Positions 49,769-62,732 of a DNA stretch of 64,000 nucleotides are shown here, in pieces. Source of the DNA: Grifola frondosa (lineage: Eukaryota; Basidiomycota; Agaricomycetes; Polyporales; Grifolaceae); contig LUGG01000007.1 of the NCBI GenBank assembly GCA_001683735.1, positions 1,178,001 to 1,242,000 on the forward strand, read 5' to 3'. How positions within the stretch are numbered: position 1 is the stretch's first letter; each line of letters opens with the position of its first letter. Made by a program: the position numbers and the translations under genes. Under the pieces are notes generated by a model. The model ran no database searches. It had not been told where the DNA came from and saw nothing but the letters and a program-made list of their open reading frames with translations.

Positions 49769-51348
49769 CTACCAGCGTTCGCGTAGATACTCACGATTGC
49801 GCTTAATCTTTACCAGCCTTTCTTTGCCATCTCTATCGAGCGTATCCTCTGACAATCCAAAGGTCAGCTCCGCATTGGGGATACCCGTATGAGCGCACGC
49901 GCAAGGCGCTCCTTGGACTCTCCTTCTGGCACGTCCCCTTCTACAAACCCGACATCAAACTTCATCAAGGATGGGAACCTTAGATGAGTGTCCTCGACGG
50001 GACGAGGCCCACTGGCGAAAGATCGGGTACCGGGAGATATAGTTTTGCGAGGTGTGGACAGAACGATAAGATGTCGATGAGGACCTGTGTCGAGCTGATG
50101 AACCCGTCAAGAGGTGTCGTAGAATACAGAGAACGCGTGAGCTGCCGCAAGCCACTAGCAAGAACGCTCAAGTCGGCGTCGGAAGAAAACGGTGGTTTGC
50201 CAAAGAAGACCATTGTAAAGCTTTCGATGCTCTGCAAGCTCGACAGCCCATTGGCCAACTCCGTGAACTGCACTGCCTGAGAAAACCTTGACCGATCGAC
50301 CTCCAAAACCAAGCTACGAAGAGAGGCGAACTTTGACAACAGCTGAAGATATGGTAGGATAGCTTCTTGATTTCTTTTCTCACAGTCGACGATGAAGAGA
50401 GATTGAAGCCTATTGGGGATGTGGCGCGCAATACCATTGCGATAGCGGAGCTATCCGAACCAATCTTTAAGTTCTGCATGGCATCGAATCCCCCGGTCGA
50501 GGTAAATGCTGTACAGATGCACTGTATGAGGAGACCTTGAGCGAGAGTGAGGCAAGGTTTTTCATAGCAGAAAGGGCCTCCACGGTGTGACCTCGATATC
50601 ATCGTCAAAGGTGATCTCCCGTAAAGCTGTCAACCGCGTGAACGGTGTCAAGAACTCGAGAGGTCGTCGGAGATAGTCTTCGACATGGAGTGTTTCCAAC
50701 AAAGGCGCAGCCTCAGAGATAGGCTGTGCGACTGTGGGTGATATGTTCATTTCACTGTAATCGTAAATTGGCTCGACCTTGATTCTCATGTGCATTGTAA
50801 GATTGCGGAGCGGCTTAGAGATGAAATACTGGAATGATTTGTCGTTTGTGGAGGCCCCATACCATTCGAGAGTGTGCAGACGTGGCAAAAGGGGTTCGCC
50901 ATTGTTCTGGCGCAACAGCGCAGCCCAGACAGAGGCGTCGATGCAACCTAGGCACATATAGGTGAGGATGCGCACGCGTCTAGCGTATTGAGGAAACCGT
51001 GCCCAGACATGGGAAGAACTTCTCCGCTGGGGATGACCTAGTAGAATATATGCGCTCAGCTACCATCCCAAACATCGATATAAAGACTCACATAGACGTG
51101 GCGCGCTCTGATGTGACTTCTGAGAACAGACGGTCGTAGGAGTCTTAGGAGTGGAATGGGGCGGTACAGCCTCTCCACAGGACATCAAGGGCGGGTTCCG
51201 TGAAAGCATGACAGACGCGGGCGAATCGAGCAAGGTCGCGCTGATTATCCACCACTTTCTTTCTCTCCGGTTCGTGTTCAAAGGAAAACAGTGCGAAGAT
51301 CTCTGTGAGAATATCTTGGTTATAGAGCACTTGCGTTGCAGCCGTCAT
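49769..51348 (-). CDS. F-box protein with leucine-rich region, several frame breaks
   Basis: Probable substrate adaptor of an SCF ubiquitin ligase. The N-terminal F-box-like motif reads NQDILTEIFALFSFEHEPER and ARFARVCHAFTEPALDVLW. It is followed by leucine-rich stretches (LLETLHVEDYLRRPLEFLT, LSAMKNLASLSLKVSS, KFASLRSLVLEVDRSRF, IDILSFCPHLAKLYLPVPDL) and a polar C-terminus (EDTLDRDGKERLVKIKRN). Intron at about 51027-51091. At least five frame breaks are needed (near 51170, 50575, 50510, 50350, 49975), more than most neighbours. The leucine-rich pattern continues across them, so errors are plausible, but a true pseudogene remains possible because such genes turn over fast in Agaricomycetes. 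Confidence 0.65.
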
Positions 51349-52863
51349 GACTTCAAGAAACGAAGAGTTGTGTTGGAATAGATATGTTCTGAGGTTCCCT
51401 AGAACTCACGTAAGTATGAATAGTGGATGGCCCAAATGTAAGGCTTAATTAATATCGCATACCTGTAGGTGTTGTAGTACACGAGAAAATCGAGTGCAGT
51501 AAGATGATTCAGCCCCTGATCATCTGGAGTAAGTAGAAGGATACAAACTGGCAGATTCCGATCGGAAGCGAACTAACCTTTGTCCCGGACAATATACCTT
51601 TTTCAGTATGCCCAATAAAGGCATTTTCAGAGGACAAACGTTGAGGACTCCACAGCGCTCATTTGCGATAACTACCATATATGACAAGAATCAAAATCCG
51701 ATAACTAACTTGAAAGCTGCACTAGCTCTGTACACACCGGTAACCCGCGACTTATCGCCAAGACAGCTCGTGATCACCTCACTCAACAATAGTGCTGATG
51801 CATACAGCATATTCAACTGTGTGGCCTATGCTGTGCTTTGGGGAGCCATGGTTTGTTCAGCTAATTCGTCTGCGAAATGTATGGGCGAGATTGTTACCGT
51901 ATTTCTCATCTCTGTGGGTCTGTCATACAGTGAGCGACGTGAATTCGAGATCGGATGACAGATCTCTCATAATTCGGTGCTTGCAGCCAACGCAGAAAGG
52001 TTCTTCGACGAGCTCGAGGTTGGGCAGCTTTCTGCTTCATCTGCTTCAATGGGCGTCTTGCGTTGTTTAGGCCCTAGGGCAATTTAAGCCTACAGTGTGG
52101 GATATCCCGTGATCTCAATCGTGAAGAAGGTGCAAGCTATATGGGTCCATGGGATGTGCTCACTGCTCACTACTAGAGTGTCTTGGAGCTCCACCACGAA
52201 GTCCAGAGGAGACTAATTCGCACTATCACGCCGCGATCATATGATGAACGTGAGCTCGAAAGTAATCAGAGTACGCATGACCCTCACCTTATGCCTCTCA
52301 TGATAGTGCAAAAAACGCAAGGCGGTTTGAGGCAGAGGTGCTACTCGCGAGATGCGTAGAATTTGAGCAAGAGAATTTTGACGCTCTCCGTCAGATACGT
52401 GCTATAGGCTAATTATCGTAATATTTTCACCGCGAATGTACAGGATACGCATAAGAATACCTGATATTTATTGTAAGATCAGAATGTTTTTCTCTGGCTG
52501 GAGGGCTGGAGAGTGGACGAAAAAGGAATTGTGGCTGCGCCTCCTCGCGCTTAAACTCGCTCTGCACTCTACGTCCTCCATCCTGATTCTGCATAAGGAC
52601 TTGCATGGGCTGTGGGCCAGTACAGTGATATTCGACTGGATTTCCAACTCAGAAGAATCGTGCATATTGTGTAAGTCGTCGCCTACGTGTATAGGTATAG
52701 GTCAGTACCTTCCGATTTCATCGAGCCCTGTTTCCCCACATTCGTACTTCTAATAGAGCATCCAGCTGAATACATCTCTTAGATACCCTTCACTACTATA
52801 CTACTTGAACGTCTATTGGACAGATTGGCCATTCCAACTTCAAATATCACGCACGCACCTACA
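51349..52863. other. long intergenic region, no supported gene
   Basis: No ORF with protein-like composition and an ATG. A minus-strand fragment near 52310-52370 reads protein-like (RISRVAPLPQTALRFLHYHE) but could not be extended, so it may be a gene relic. Confidence 0.45.
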
Positions 52864-54677
52864 ATGAGCTCTATCATCCATTCACGGCCCATCGTGCCTC
52901 ACATACCCACAAGTTGCTCCCAGTGCTCCGTCGCGTTGGAATTCCCTGTGCCACTCCCACTCCTCGTCCCGGAACTATCTTAAGCATCAGCTGCTTTAAA
53001 TGTCACACTGTGATCACACACGCGTTCTACCCCTCCCAGATTCCAAGCAATTATACATCTCAGTTCAAGGGCACCGCCTCACGAATGAACGGCAGTAGCT
53101 CTCCTCCTTCATTGGGAGCACGAAAGGGAGGAAGATCGGAACACAAGAGAAGCCGCTCGAGACCGGATACTATGACCTCTTGGGATCGCTGTGGATGCTA
53201 CAACCGATGATATCAAAAAGGCGTATCGTGAGCATGGATTCTCTCCATACACAATGTCGTGTTCATAGTAACTTTCAAGGTCGGCTGGCTATCAAGCACC
53301 ATCCAGACAAGAACCGCGACGACCCGCATGCCGAGGAGCGTTTCAAGGACATCGCCATCGCGTACCAGACATTGTCCGATCCCGAGCTTCGCAGGAAGTA
53401 TAACGAGTTTGGGCCAAAAGAGAGTGCGCCAGAGGGCGGGTTTGTCGACCCCGAGGTCCGTATATTCCAGTTTTGTTCCATTTTCATGCTGAGACAGTGC
53501 GCAGGAGGTGTTCGGCACAATATTTGGAGGAGAGCGCTTCGTACCCATCATTGGGCACATCAGCCTTGCAAAGGATATGAAGACAGCGCTGCAGGAAGCG
53601 GACGAGATGGAGGAAGGCGAAGGTGCTGACGGACGGCAGATTGTGCGCGACGCGAAGGGGCGGGAAGTACTGAGTCCGGAAGAGAAGGCACGGCGGGACG
53701 AGAAGGCACGGAAGGTAGCTGCAGAGGTGCGCTGTCCATTTATTCTGGTTCGCCATAGGACGCGAAACGAAAGGTTCTACAGAAAGCAGCTGTGCGCGCA
53801 GAGCGAATACAGAAGCTTCTTGAGAATCTCGAACGTAAAATCTCGATATTCACAGAGTCTGCAACGGAGCCGAATGACCCACATGTCACTCAAAGCTATC
53901 GGACAATTTGTATGTTGGAGGCCGAGTACGTTTTCCATAGTATCATGATAGTCGCGTTCTCATTCCTCCGCCAGGGAGTTGAAGAAAGAATCCTACGGTG
54001 CAGATCTCTTACATGCAATCGGATTTGTGTACGTGCAGAAAGCGAAACAACATCAGGCAGCAAATCAGACGTTCCTTGGCATGGGTGGTTGGTTGCATAA
54101 TGTGCAAGGCAAATACCACGTCTTCAGTGAAACGTGCGTACACTTACATGAGATACCCCGGATGTTATCTTACCGATTTTATTATAGTGTTTCGACATTA
54201 CGCGCCGCGATAGAATTGAAGAATGTCTTTGAGCAGATCCAGGCGGCAGAAAAGGCTGGGAACTTAAGCGCTGAAGAGAAGAGACGGCTCGAAGAGCAGG
54301 CAGCTGAGAAGGGTCTGCAAGCTCTCTTCAAGGTTAGCCGCATTCCTTTCATTTTGTAACTGTTCTGAATTGTTCTGTTGTGCGTGTAGGTACGAAGCTA
54401 GAGGTCGAATCTGTCCTTCGCGAGACGTGCGACCGTATTCTCGAAGATCCGTCCATTTCACGGGAGAAGGCGCAGTTGCGTGGTGTTGCGCTACAGTTCT
54501 TGGCGAGGCTTACCTTGGCGTACGTAAAGAACAGGAGAGGCACGTGAGGAGAGCGAGTATGTTAAGGTTGAGACGAAAAACAGTCGCCAGGGGATTCGTA
54601 CCGTGCCACGTGAATACAATTCGGTCGTTTTCTCTTCTTTGCGGACCATGTTCCCTGCTTATCGTTTCATACTGTAG
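52864..54677 (+). CDS. DnaJ (Hsp40) protein with DnaJ-X domain and N-terminal zinc-ribbon-like motif
   Basis: Co-chaperone of the Caj1/Djp1 type. The J domain spans YYDLLG to PELRRKYNEFGP with the essential HPD in IKHHPDKNRDDPHAEERF. The DnaJ-X domain follows (EEVFGTIFGGERFVPIIGHI, then YGADLLHAIGFVYVQKAKQH and LEVESVLRETCDRILEDP). The N-terminus has CSQC and, 26 residues later, CFKC, a possible zinc ribbon. Exons: 52864-53227, 53280-53455, 53505-53726, 53783-53925, 53975-54133, 54188-54332, 54390-54677. Frame breaks occur near 52970, 53120, 53190, at 54332-54333 (a missing G at the donor) and near 54530. The C-terminus EESEYVKVETKNSRQ was chosen because it continues the acidic helical frame. 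Confidence 0.85.
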
Positions 54678-54824
54678 ACATGTAGCCTTATATTTACTGA
54701 TCTCCGTCTCGGTCAATGTGTGCTGTAAGCATCACGGAAGCCACAAGTCAAAACCACGACTTATCATCGGCCCCAGATTACAATCTATGGTACTACACAA
54801 ACCTCCTCTGTACATTGTATCGCA

Positions 54825-56641
54825 TCATGTGGATCCATCTAGCTGCTTCGCCGCTTCTGCAGCGGAATGAGCACCATCTTCTCCAGTCGGCAGCGTAGGT
54901 GCCGCATTGTCAGGTGTCGATGCTGCGTCCTGTTTGGCATTCTTTCCCTTCCCAGGAGGAGGCGGATGGTAGACCTTTCTCGCAAGCGTCAATATTCAAA
55001 AAGTGACTAGGAACATGAAATTTACACACTTTTGGTTTCTTCTTTTTCTCTGGCTTCGCGTTTGGATCGGGTAGGCCAGCTTCTCGACCTTCTGCCACTC
55101 CTCGTCCGTTTCGAATGCCTTGCGTATAGGATCTAAAAGCCGCACGATCGCGTCAGCGACCGCCGCTCTTAGTCTCTGCAATGTTGAAAGTCACGCTCAA
55201 CTCAAACGATATAATGAAGCGACCCGCCATGGTCCTCCTTCCGGAAGATTGAGAATACGGTACCCTCAGGAGCGCCCTCGAGCACGAACGGCGTCTGGTC
55301 GCCGGTTGCGCCCTTGCCCTCCTCCGTGTCCGCGCCCGTCTCGCCGTGTATGCGCTCCAGGCGCAGCTGACTGATCGGATGAGCACTGCCTGCATGAATG
55401 ATAGCACGCCATTGTCAACGATATTGCCCTCCTCACAAAACGCGTTCTTGATCTTGCGCCGCACAAGCTCTGGCGCGTCGAGGAAATCGATCTTCGAGTT
55501 AGGATCAGACGAGGACATCTTTCCCCCACCCAGCCCAGGAACCATCGGGTTCATGAGATGTGCACGTTTCGCATATCCGATTCGTGGCAAGTAGAGCTCG
55601 GCAAAAGTAAAGATTTTGCGCTATTAATCACAGTCAGCACGCAACTGACGACAGCAGATTGAAGAGGCGCACCTGGTCCACACCCCCAAACTGGAAGTCA
55701 CAACCAAGGTACTGCTCATCTAGTGCCTGGAGACCGGGTATAGCAGACCGCTCAGCGTGGGCTCTCCACTTGCTTCACTACTTCCCCCCGCCTTCTTCGC
55801 GTCGTGTTCTGTGACAACAGCACTCAAGCGATAATTGTCGAGGTTGTATTCTTTTGTGAGCTGGTATGAAGATCCTCCACAAAACGCAGTTTGGACGTAG
55901 GATGCCAAGAGAGGTGAAGACGGCGAGGAGCATATTCTGGTAGAACTTTGTGCGATATTGCACAACTTCTAGTGGCGCTTTGAGATTGTCCAAGAATGCG
56001 TGGACATCTATCGCGTTGGAGAACTGAGTGAGTGATCCGTTCCACAAACATGAGTATGATTAGGCAGCATACAGCGAGAGCGGAAACTCCTTCTGTGTGA
56101 GAAAAGAACATCCCAACTCCATATTACGAAACAATGGATATGGAGCTGACCTGTAGCCACTCAAATGGTAACTTCATATCCAAAATAACCATTACCAGCT
56201 ATTCCATGGCCTGTCTTCGATTCACGCAGACCACCTCCCATAACCAGACAGCCTCCCAACCAAACCAACATAATGGCAATAAACGATGACAACCACATGA
56301 ATATAACTCACCAGCAAGAAGTATCTTACCTCGACTCCTGCCCGCAGAAAGTCAGCTATCTTCGTTAATGCAACAAAGTATCCGATGTTGCTATGATAGG
56401 TTTGAAGCATGTCAACGATGATTCGTGGAATAGCATGATAAGTGCATACGTCTTCCCGTCGGCGCCGTTCCTGGAATTACTGATGATGAGTGAAATACCG
56501 TGAGCCGAGCTCTGCAAACGTACCCCAGTAGCATTTGGGAGCTCTTCCCTCTGCAAGAATAGCCTTGATGGAATCGCCGCCAAGAACCTCCTGCAGTCGT
56601 CGAGTGATGATGTTGTACTTTTGCTCAGCAGTAGTAGCCAT
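54825..56641 (-). CDS. cytosolic tyrosyl-tRNA synthetase
   Basis: Class I synthetase charging tRNA-Tyr. Start [20 protein letters not shown]. The HIGH-type motif appears as PTGR plus [18 protein letters not shown]; the active site continues with [80 protein letters not shown] and the KMSKS loop KMSSSD. The C-terminus has [20 protein letters not shown] and an Ala-rich tail. Many frame breaks are present, among others at the TAG-CAAC junction near 56390, near 55900 (two), 55780, 55740, 55375 and 55080. The exon carrying the segment just before HAFLDN is poorly resolved (56040-56300). It is convergent with the DnaJ gene, with 147 bp between stops. Confidence 0.9.
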
Positions 56642-57663
56642 ACCGCGCAAGATGAGGTGAGTGCTGCAGAGGTGAAATCCCATTCGTCGACTTACATATT
56701 TCGAGCTCAAAATCTTGACTCGATCTAAGGATCACGTGATGCAGATCGATCAGTATGACTGATTGTGACTGTGTGTGACGTGTCCGCCAAGTTCGCTCCA
56801 GGCTCTACCGTCGCTGCCATACTGTTCAATCAGTCTTATCGCAGCGTATTACACTTGGTTCAAGGTTAAGATGTATGTACTCCGTGTCTAAAAGCGCGAT
56901 AATTAAAAATATTCTCTGGAATTACGATGTTCAGGATCTGTATTACCCCACGAAAGTCAAAGTCACCATTGGCAGCGGTCTAACCTCAGGCAGTATATAT
57001 TCGCTTGTTATCAGAGCTCAGGAGATTATTTTTTGCGTGAGTATGTATTTCTACACACGTCATATTCTATAGAACATGGAGCATCTCGAGGGACTGCACC
57101 TCCGCGACCTCAATGATTGTGGAATGCAAGGTCGCCAGGAATAAGTAACTTATACTTGTCGCTAGATCTCTAGACGCAAGTCCGTATCATTAGCGACGCA
57201 AACAATATAGGCGACACTGTGATGAGAAGGAAATGAACTGTGACGATGACATGACAATGTCAGAGGAGAGCGTCGTCATGTCAAATCTCAATGGCGCCGT
57301 ATGCTAATTATCTTTGAGTCACTATAGCACAAGTTGTAGACGACCCAACGTGTTCCTAGGTTTCATACGGCTAAAGCGAGATCGGGGCTCAACCATTACG
57401 CCAAACGTGGCGCGCCACTCCCAGGCCACTCACGCTTGCGTGGCACCTCTCGCTCGCTTTGCACTTCCTTAATCCCTACGCCTCCATTTTTACGAACGAC
57501 TTTCCTTTCAACCGTCTCCTGCCATCTGCCGCAAATCTCCACCAACCGTAAGTATCTCGCCTTTACTTTGCGGTTAAAGTGAGGTCAGTTCACCATTCAC
57601 GCTTTGATTGAGCCACATCTGAATTTTATGTTACGGTGCCGCCTTGTTTTCCGCCTCAAAGAA
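56642..57663. other. divergent intergenic region, no gene seen
   Basis: Promoter space of TyrRS (-) and the zinc-finger gene (+). A GTAAGT donor at 57551 after a CT-rich leader could start a 5'-UTR intron of the zinc-finger gene. Confidence 0.5.
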
Positions 57664-58578
57664 ATGGATTCCTCTAACAAAGGCAACGTGTTCGTCTTTT
57701 CTACTCTCCCGCTGTGGCCTTCTACTGACCGGTGTCTTGCAGTGTCACTATTGCTTCCGGTTCCACAAATGATCTCCAGATCATTTCACGCAATATCCTT
57801 CAGGATATTATCGACCACCCGATAATTCATACCTTGTACGTCATCGCGAACAGTTCTAGCTTCTTGTCTTCACATGCACATATCTTTATACCGACTAGTC
57901 ATTCAGACACGACACCTCTTTCCCCACCGGATTTACACGCCATGCTGCAGCAGGAGCCCTACACATCGTGCGTTCCCTTTCCGTGTACATTTCCTGCGTC
58001 TCGTTGACCAGGATGATCATACCCTCCATTGCAGTACTAGCCAATCCTATCATCACCCATGGCGCAACTGGCGTCCGAACATGCACAGTACGGCGGTGCC
58101 ACAACCCCCGATCGACTTATCAAACATGCCCACGTCAGCCGCTCGTACGGTCCCACAGAAGGCTGCGCCCGCCGTGCCCGCGCCCACTACCCGTATCCTG
58201 AGAACACGGCGCACGGACGTGGAGAATGACAGCCCGAAGGCCGACGGGCCTCAGCAGCAGAAGACACGTGTCAGAGGTCAGAGATTACGACCGAATGATG
58301 TCCCACCCACAGAGTTGGCTTGCAGACACTGCGACAAGAAGATTCTCCCGGACGATGCAAATATCTTGGCGCACTTCAAAGAGCACTGTCCAAAACCCCC
58401 AAAGCGAGTGCAATGTCCTGTGCAGCACTGTGTGGTCGAAGTAGGATACCACCAGTTAAGACGTCACATCTTGTCCACACACTTTAGGAAGACAGCACGT
58501 AAGTGTCCTAATTGCCTTTCAATCGTCACTAGGGCAGATGCTTTGAAACGCCACCGAGACAAATGCGACAAGAAATAG
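57664..58578 (+). CDS. zinc-finger protein of unknown function
   Basis: Three Cys/His fingers near the C-terminus: LACRHCDKKILPDDANILAH then FKEHC; VQCPVQHCVVEVGYHQLRRH then ILSTHF; and RKCPNCLSIVTRADALKRHR then DKC. The last has His then Cys as its final ligands. The N-terminal part contains SGSTNDLQIISRNILQDIID and HSDTTPLSPPDLHAMLQQEP, followed by a disordered Pro/Ala/Arg-rich linker. Exons 57664-57689, 57743-57835, 57899-57967 and 58012-58578. The phase at 57967 does not fit; one missing G at the donor would fix it. Nucleic-acid binding is likely but the target is unknown. An ATG at 58081 is a fallback start. Confidence 0.65.
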
Positions 58579-58964
58579 TCGTGTTATTTTGGGTATGGTT
58601 GCTCATCTGCTCGTATAAATCAGACAAGCTAATGCGGCCACTAAAGGCAAAGATGACAGGTCGACACCGATAACGTCCTTCCTATCCTTGGCTCAATTCG
58701 TGGTTTTGATTTGTAATCGAAGGTGTCACATTCGGATCGTGTTATGACTGTTTGTGTCTCTGACATCTGAACATGTACTATCGCTGAAATTTGAGCCGGG
58801 TTGAGTCTGCTGGTTAATTTCGGCAACACAACGATCTATACGAGAGTGAATAATCCTATCGATACAATAAATCGTGAATCTACCATCTATGCATGCATGA
58901 TCAAGACCAGAGACAACACAGCGCCAAAACACCCAAAGACGAGCAAAATAAACTACCGAAGAAA
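58579..58964. other. intergenic between convergent genes
   Basis: 3' flanks only; nothing else seen. Confidence 0.6.
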
Positions 58965-61035
58965 TCAGACAGGCGCAACACCAATCTCATCCTTCTCACT
59001 CATCCTCTCCTCTTTGCCCTCATCCCGCTCCCCCTCCGCCTCTTCCACCCCATCTTCCTTCCGCCTCTCCCCAATCGTTCCGTCGCGCCCCGCGCGATAA
59101 AACACAAGCATCGACAGCGCCTCGACGCCCACCACAGCGAGGAGGAACCAAAATGCCGCCGCGCGTCCAGCATACCCCTCTGGGCCCCATGGGTCGCCTC
59201 GATGCTCGCCTCGATGGAGCCGACCGCCGCGATGCCGACCGCGGAGCCGAGTTGTAACGCACCGTTGAATATCGCGCCCACCGTGCCTGCCATGCTCGGC
59301 GGGCTCGTCCGGAATATCGCGATGCTGGCAAAGCAAGTCAGTCAGTTGCGACGCACCACGCATGTCGGAACGGAGGGAGACCCACTTTGTGTGCGTATAC
59401 GTCAGCATGGCGCCGGAGGAGCCGAGGACGAACGCCGGGAAGACGAAGGGCCAGTAGCGCTGTGGACGGTCTGCGAACGCGAGGAGGAGCGTCGCGACGA
59501 TGCAGAGGCACTCGCCGCACAGGATGATCCATTTTGGGTTGACCTTGCGCGACAGCGAGCCCGTGAAGCTCATCGCGAATGCCATCACGCCTAGCGGAAT
59601 CCTATGGGGAACGGATCGATGAGCAAAGGGCGAGGTGAGAACAGCAGGGCAGTGCGAGACGTACATGTGGATAGCGGTGGAGATAACGGACCAGTGCCAG
59701 ATGTCTTGCCAGAGCGTGGTGTATAGCGTGAAGATCGTCGTCCACCAGAAGTATGGCAGCAGCGCCGTGCCGAACAGCACCGAGAAGTTAGGTAGGAACC
59801 ATGTACGAGGGGGTCTGTAAACATGAGCATAAACATAAACATAACAATCCATCTAATATGCACGCCGAGACGTACACGGCAGCCTTTTCGACCGGGATGA
59901 TCGTCTCATAGTAGAAGAAAGCAACGACGACAATGATGGAGACGATGAGCGGCGCAAGTACCATGGCCGAAGCCCATCCCGCCGCAGATCCCGACGTCAC
60001 AGCGAAGATGAATAGAATCAAAGCCGCTGTGATCGGAAAACAAATTTTGCATGAGCTACTATTAATTAACATTCACTGAACACGATCGACCCACCTGTCA
60101 GAATGGACACGCCAACGATGTCGAGGCTCTTCCACTTCGCACCTCGTAGGCTGACATCTCCCAAGCGCGGTTCCTGCGCAGGGATGAGGAGGATGCAGAT
60201 GCCCGCGATCGGAACGGCCACCAGTGCGACGAACCAGAAGACCCAAGACCACGAGGCGAACTCGACGAATATTGCGCCGATAATCAACCCGAGGACTAAG
60301 GCGATATCAACATGATCTCGCGCGCGCGCGAAAGGGGAATATGGTCTTACCATTACCGATGGCGCCACAGCCACCGAAGACGCCAATAGCACGCGCTTGC
60401 TCCGTCGGCTCCGAGAATACATTAACGAGGAGGGTGAGCGCCGAGGGAATCGTCATCGAAGCCGCTAGAGAATACGATGTAGCTGAGTCGGTGTACAAAA
60501 TACATTGCAAATTGTAGACGTACCAATGCCGCTCAGCGCTCGGAGCACGATGAGGGTAACCTTGTCGTTGACAAACCCAGCGCCGACGGAGATAAAACCT
60601 AAGACAGCCACTCCAAAGATGAAAGCTAGTTCTGTGGAAAACGTCAGCACCATCATGGTATCATAGGCATCGACAACGGCCTACTAGGGTTATAGACATC
60701 ACTAATGCGACCGCTCTGGACGACCGTGAGCAATGTGAGGGACTCGTTAGGATAAAAGAAAAAAATCTCACAATAAGCAAAAACGACGCGAATGTCAGCT
60801 GGAACGCGCTGATGATCCACGTAGACTCGCTCTCGGACATATCGAGAGCGATGACCAAAGATGGGATGGCAGAAAACAGCGCAGAGTTATTGAAGGCATC
60901 TAGAAATTGCGCCAAGCAGAATATGAGTAGAAGGACATAACGGCGGAACGTCGAGAGGCGTTGAGGAAGCTTCCCATCGACAAGAGTCTGGGCGGGAGAC
61001 AAAGCATTATTAGAAGGACCTGGAGAAGGTAGCAT
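58965..61035 (-). CDS. MFS transporter, DHA2-type (14 TM)
   Basis: Multidrug-type proton antiporter. Start MLPSPGPSNNALSPAQTLVD, then TM1 RYVLLLIFCLAQFLDAFNNS with the DHA2 LDxxNxS-like pattern. Further segments: STWIISAFQLTFASFLLI, SGRISDVYNP (motif A region), FIFGVAVLGFISVGAGFV, VLGLIIGAIFVEFASWSWVF, WWTTIFTLYTTLWQDIWHWS and MAGTVGAIFNGALQLGSAVG. The C-terminal cytosolic tail is acidic. About nine exons; introns include roughly 60735-60773, 60611-60662 and 60480-60523. One base is missing near 59181-59188, where GAQ must join EGYAGRAAAFWFLL. Substrate unknown. Confidence 0.85.
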
Positions 61036-62732
61036 GAAAGCAGTCTCGACTTGAAAGCGGGCTCTGTTCTGGCGAGTCTATAAACAAAAACAAAACAAAA
61101 AGAGAGAGAGGGAGAGAAAGTCGTGCAGAGGTCGTGCAGAGTGAGGATCATGGGGGGAAGACTCTTATAGCATAACGAGGCCCGTTGATTCATAATCATC
61201 CGACCGGTTTGCCTGACGACAATCTATGCGAAGCTTCTCGGGGAAAGATATGGAGATAGTTTATTGTGAAAATTAGTCATGCCAATATTATGCTGGAGGA
61301 GTCAGGACCGCACATGGGCGTCTAACACAACATGCATGCAGAACGTGATCGATGCACTCGCAGATTGCAAAACTTTATGATCTCTTTGGATCTTTTCTTT
61401 CCACTTGCACTATATCATCTCTCTTCAAAGAGCTTTCTGGTCCAAATGTCTGAAAATCTCAACTGTTGATGTCTCCTCGCTCGTTCGATGACTTGTATTG
61501 GAAACGATACTAAAGCCACTGGTTACTTAGTTACATCATGAAGTCTGCGCCGGTCACCGCCAGCCTTGACGCGGAACTGGCCTTTGCCACTCTGACTCAC
61601 AATATTAACGTACCTCGAGGTAATCTTGACGCCACGCACGGACCTCCGAACCATGTACAGGTGCCGGTTTCATCGTCAAATGACTAGAGTAGTCAGCGGC
61701 GATCGAGCGGCGCCGGGCACCTTGGGCGCCACTCAGACGATCTGGCAGAAATAGAGCCAATCCAGGACAACGAAGAGGAGTACTAGTATGCCAGGCGATC
61801 CATGACATACCAATTACTCTACTTGTGCTATGCATGAATGCCGTTAGTACAGAAGGTGAGCCATGCAAATCACTCCTGTTCGTTTTCGCATTGGGCTGTT
61901 GTTTGGAGTAATACAACGTGATGGCAATGTTGTACGGTCGAGGCAAACCAGACTTTGCACATCCCTGTGTGCATATGGAGCTCGTACCCCCACATGGTTC
62001 CTTGGCAAGCTGTGTGCTGAGCTCAAGCTGAGCAGTGAGCTTCGAAGCCTCGGCTTCAAGCTGTTGATCACGTGATCGAATGTGATACAAGACTTTGGGA
62101 GAGGTTAGGGTTTATGACCACCCTGCCAGAATATCACACCGTGGTGCAGCAGCCCTGCCTGCTACGTCACTGACTCAGACTCATGGGAAGTTCGGGTCTC
62201 CAACTCTCCAACTTATCTCACAACTTCCAGCTTACGACTATCATGAGGTACGAGAATGCGTAAATTTACAGCTGCTAACAAAGATAATATACCTACAGGT
62301 ATCTATTATTCCGAAAACATGCCAGAGCACTTTATTATTATGCTGCCACGTAAACCAGGCATACTATCGCATGCATCGGCGGCAGTAATTGTCGACTGCA
62401 TTGGGGTGAGTGTAGCCAGTATGTGTCCTGTGTGCATTTGCTTCCATTACCTCTTCGAGTTAACGATTTCCTTTCCAGCAATTATTGACTGTGCGCCTGT
62501 GTCACCGGCTGTTTATGCTGCATGTGAGCGGTTGATGTTTATCTCTCTCATTTTCGAGCACTAATGCCAGTGGCAGCGCTGCGCGCTGCATCATCGATAC
62601 CGTAATGTACTGACTTGAACCTATAATGGGCTCAAATATTTATCTTCTTAGGTTAACCACAACACCAACATTGAATATCATCAGTCAAGCGGTTAGATGG
62701 TGAATATACAAGTAATCAGCGGCACCGATGAA
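61036..62732. other. long intergenic region, possible gene relic
   Basis: A minus-strand open frame at 61605-62090 begins with a heptad-like stretch (RSRDQQLEAEASKLTAQLEL) but has no ATG and no DNA-binding region; it could be one exon of a decayed gene. Nothing else was supported. Confidence 0.4.
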
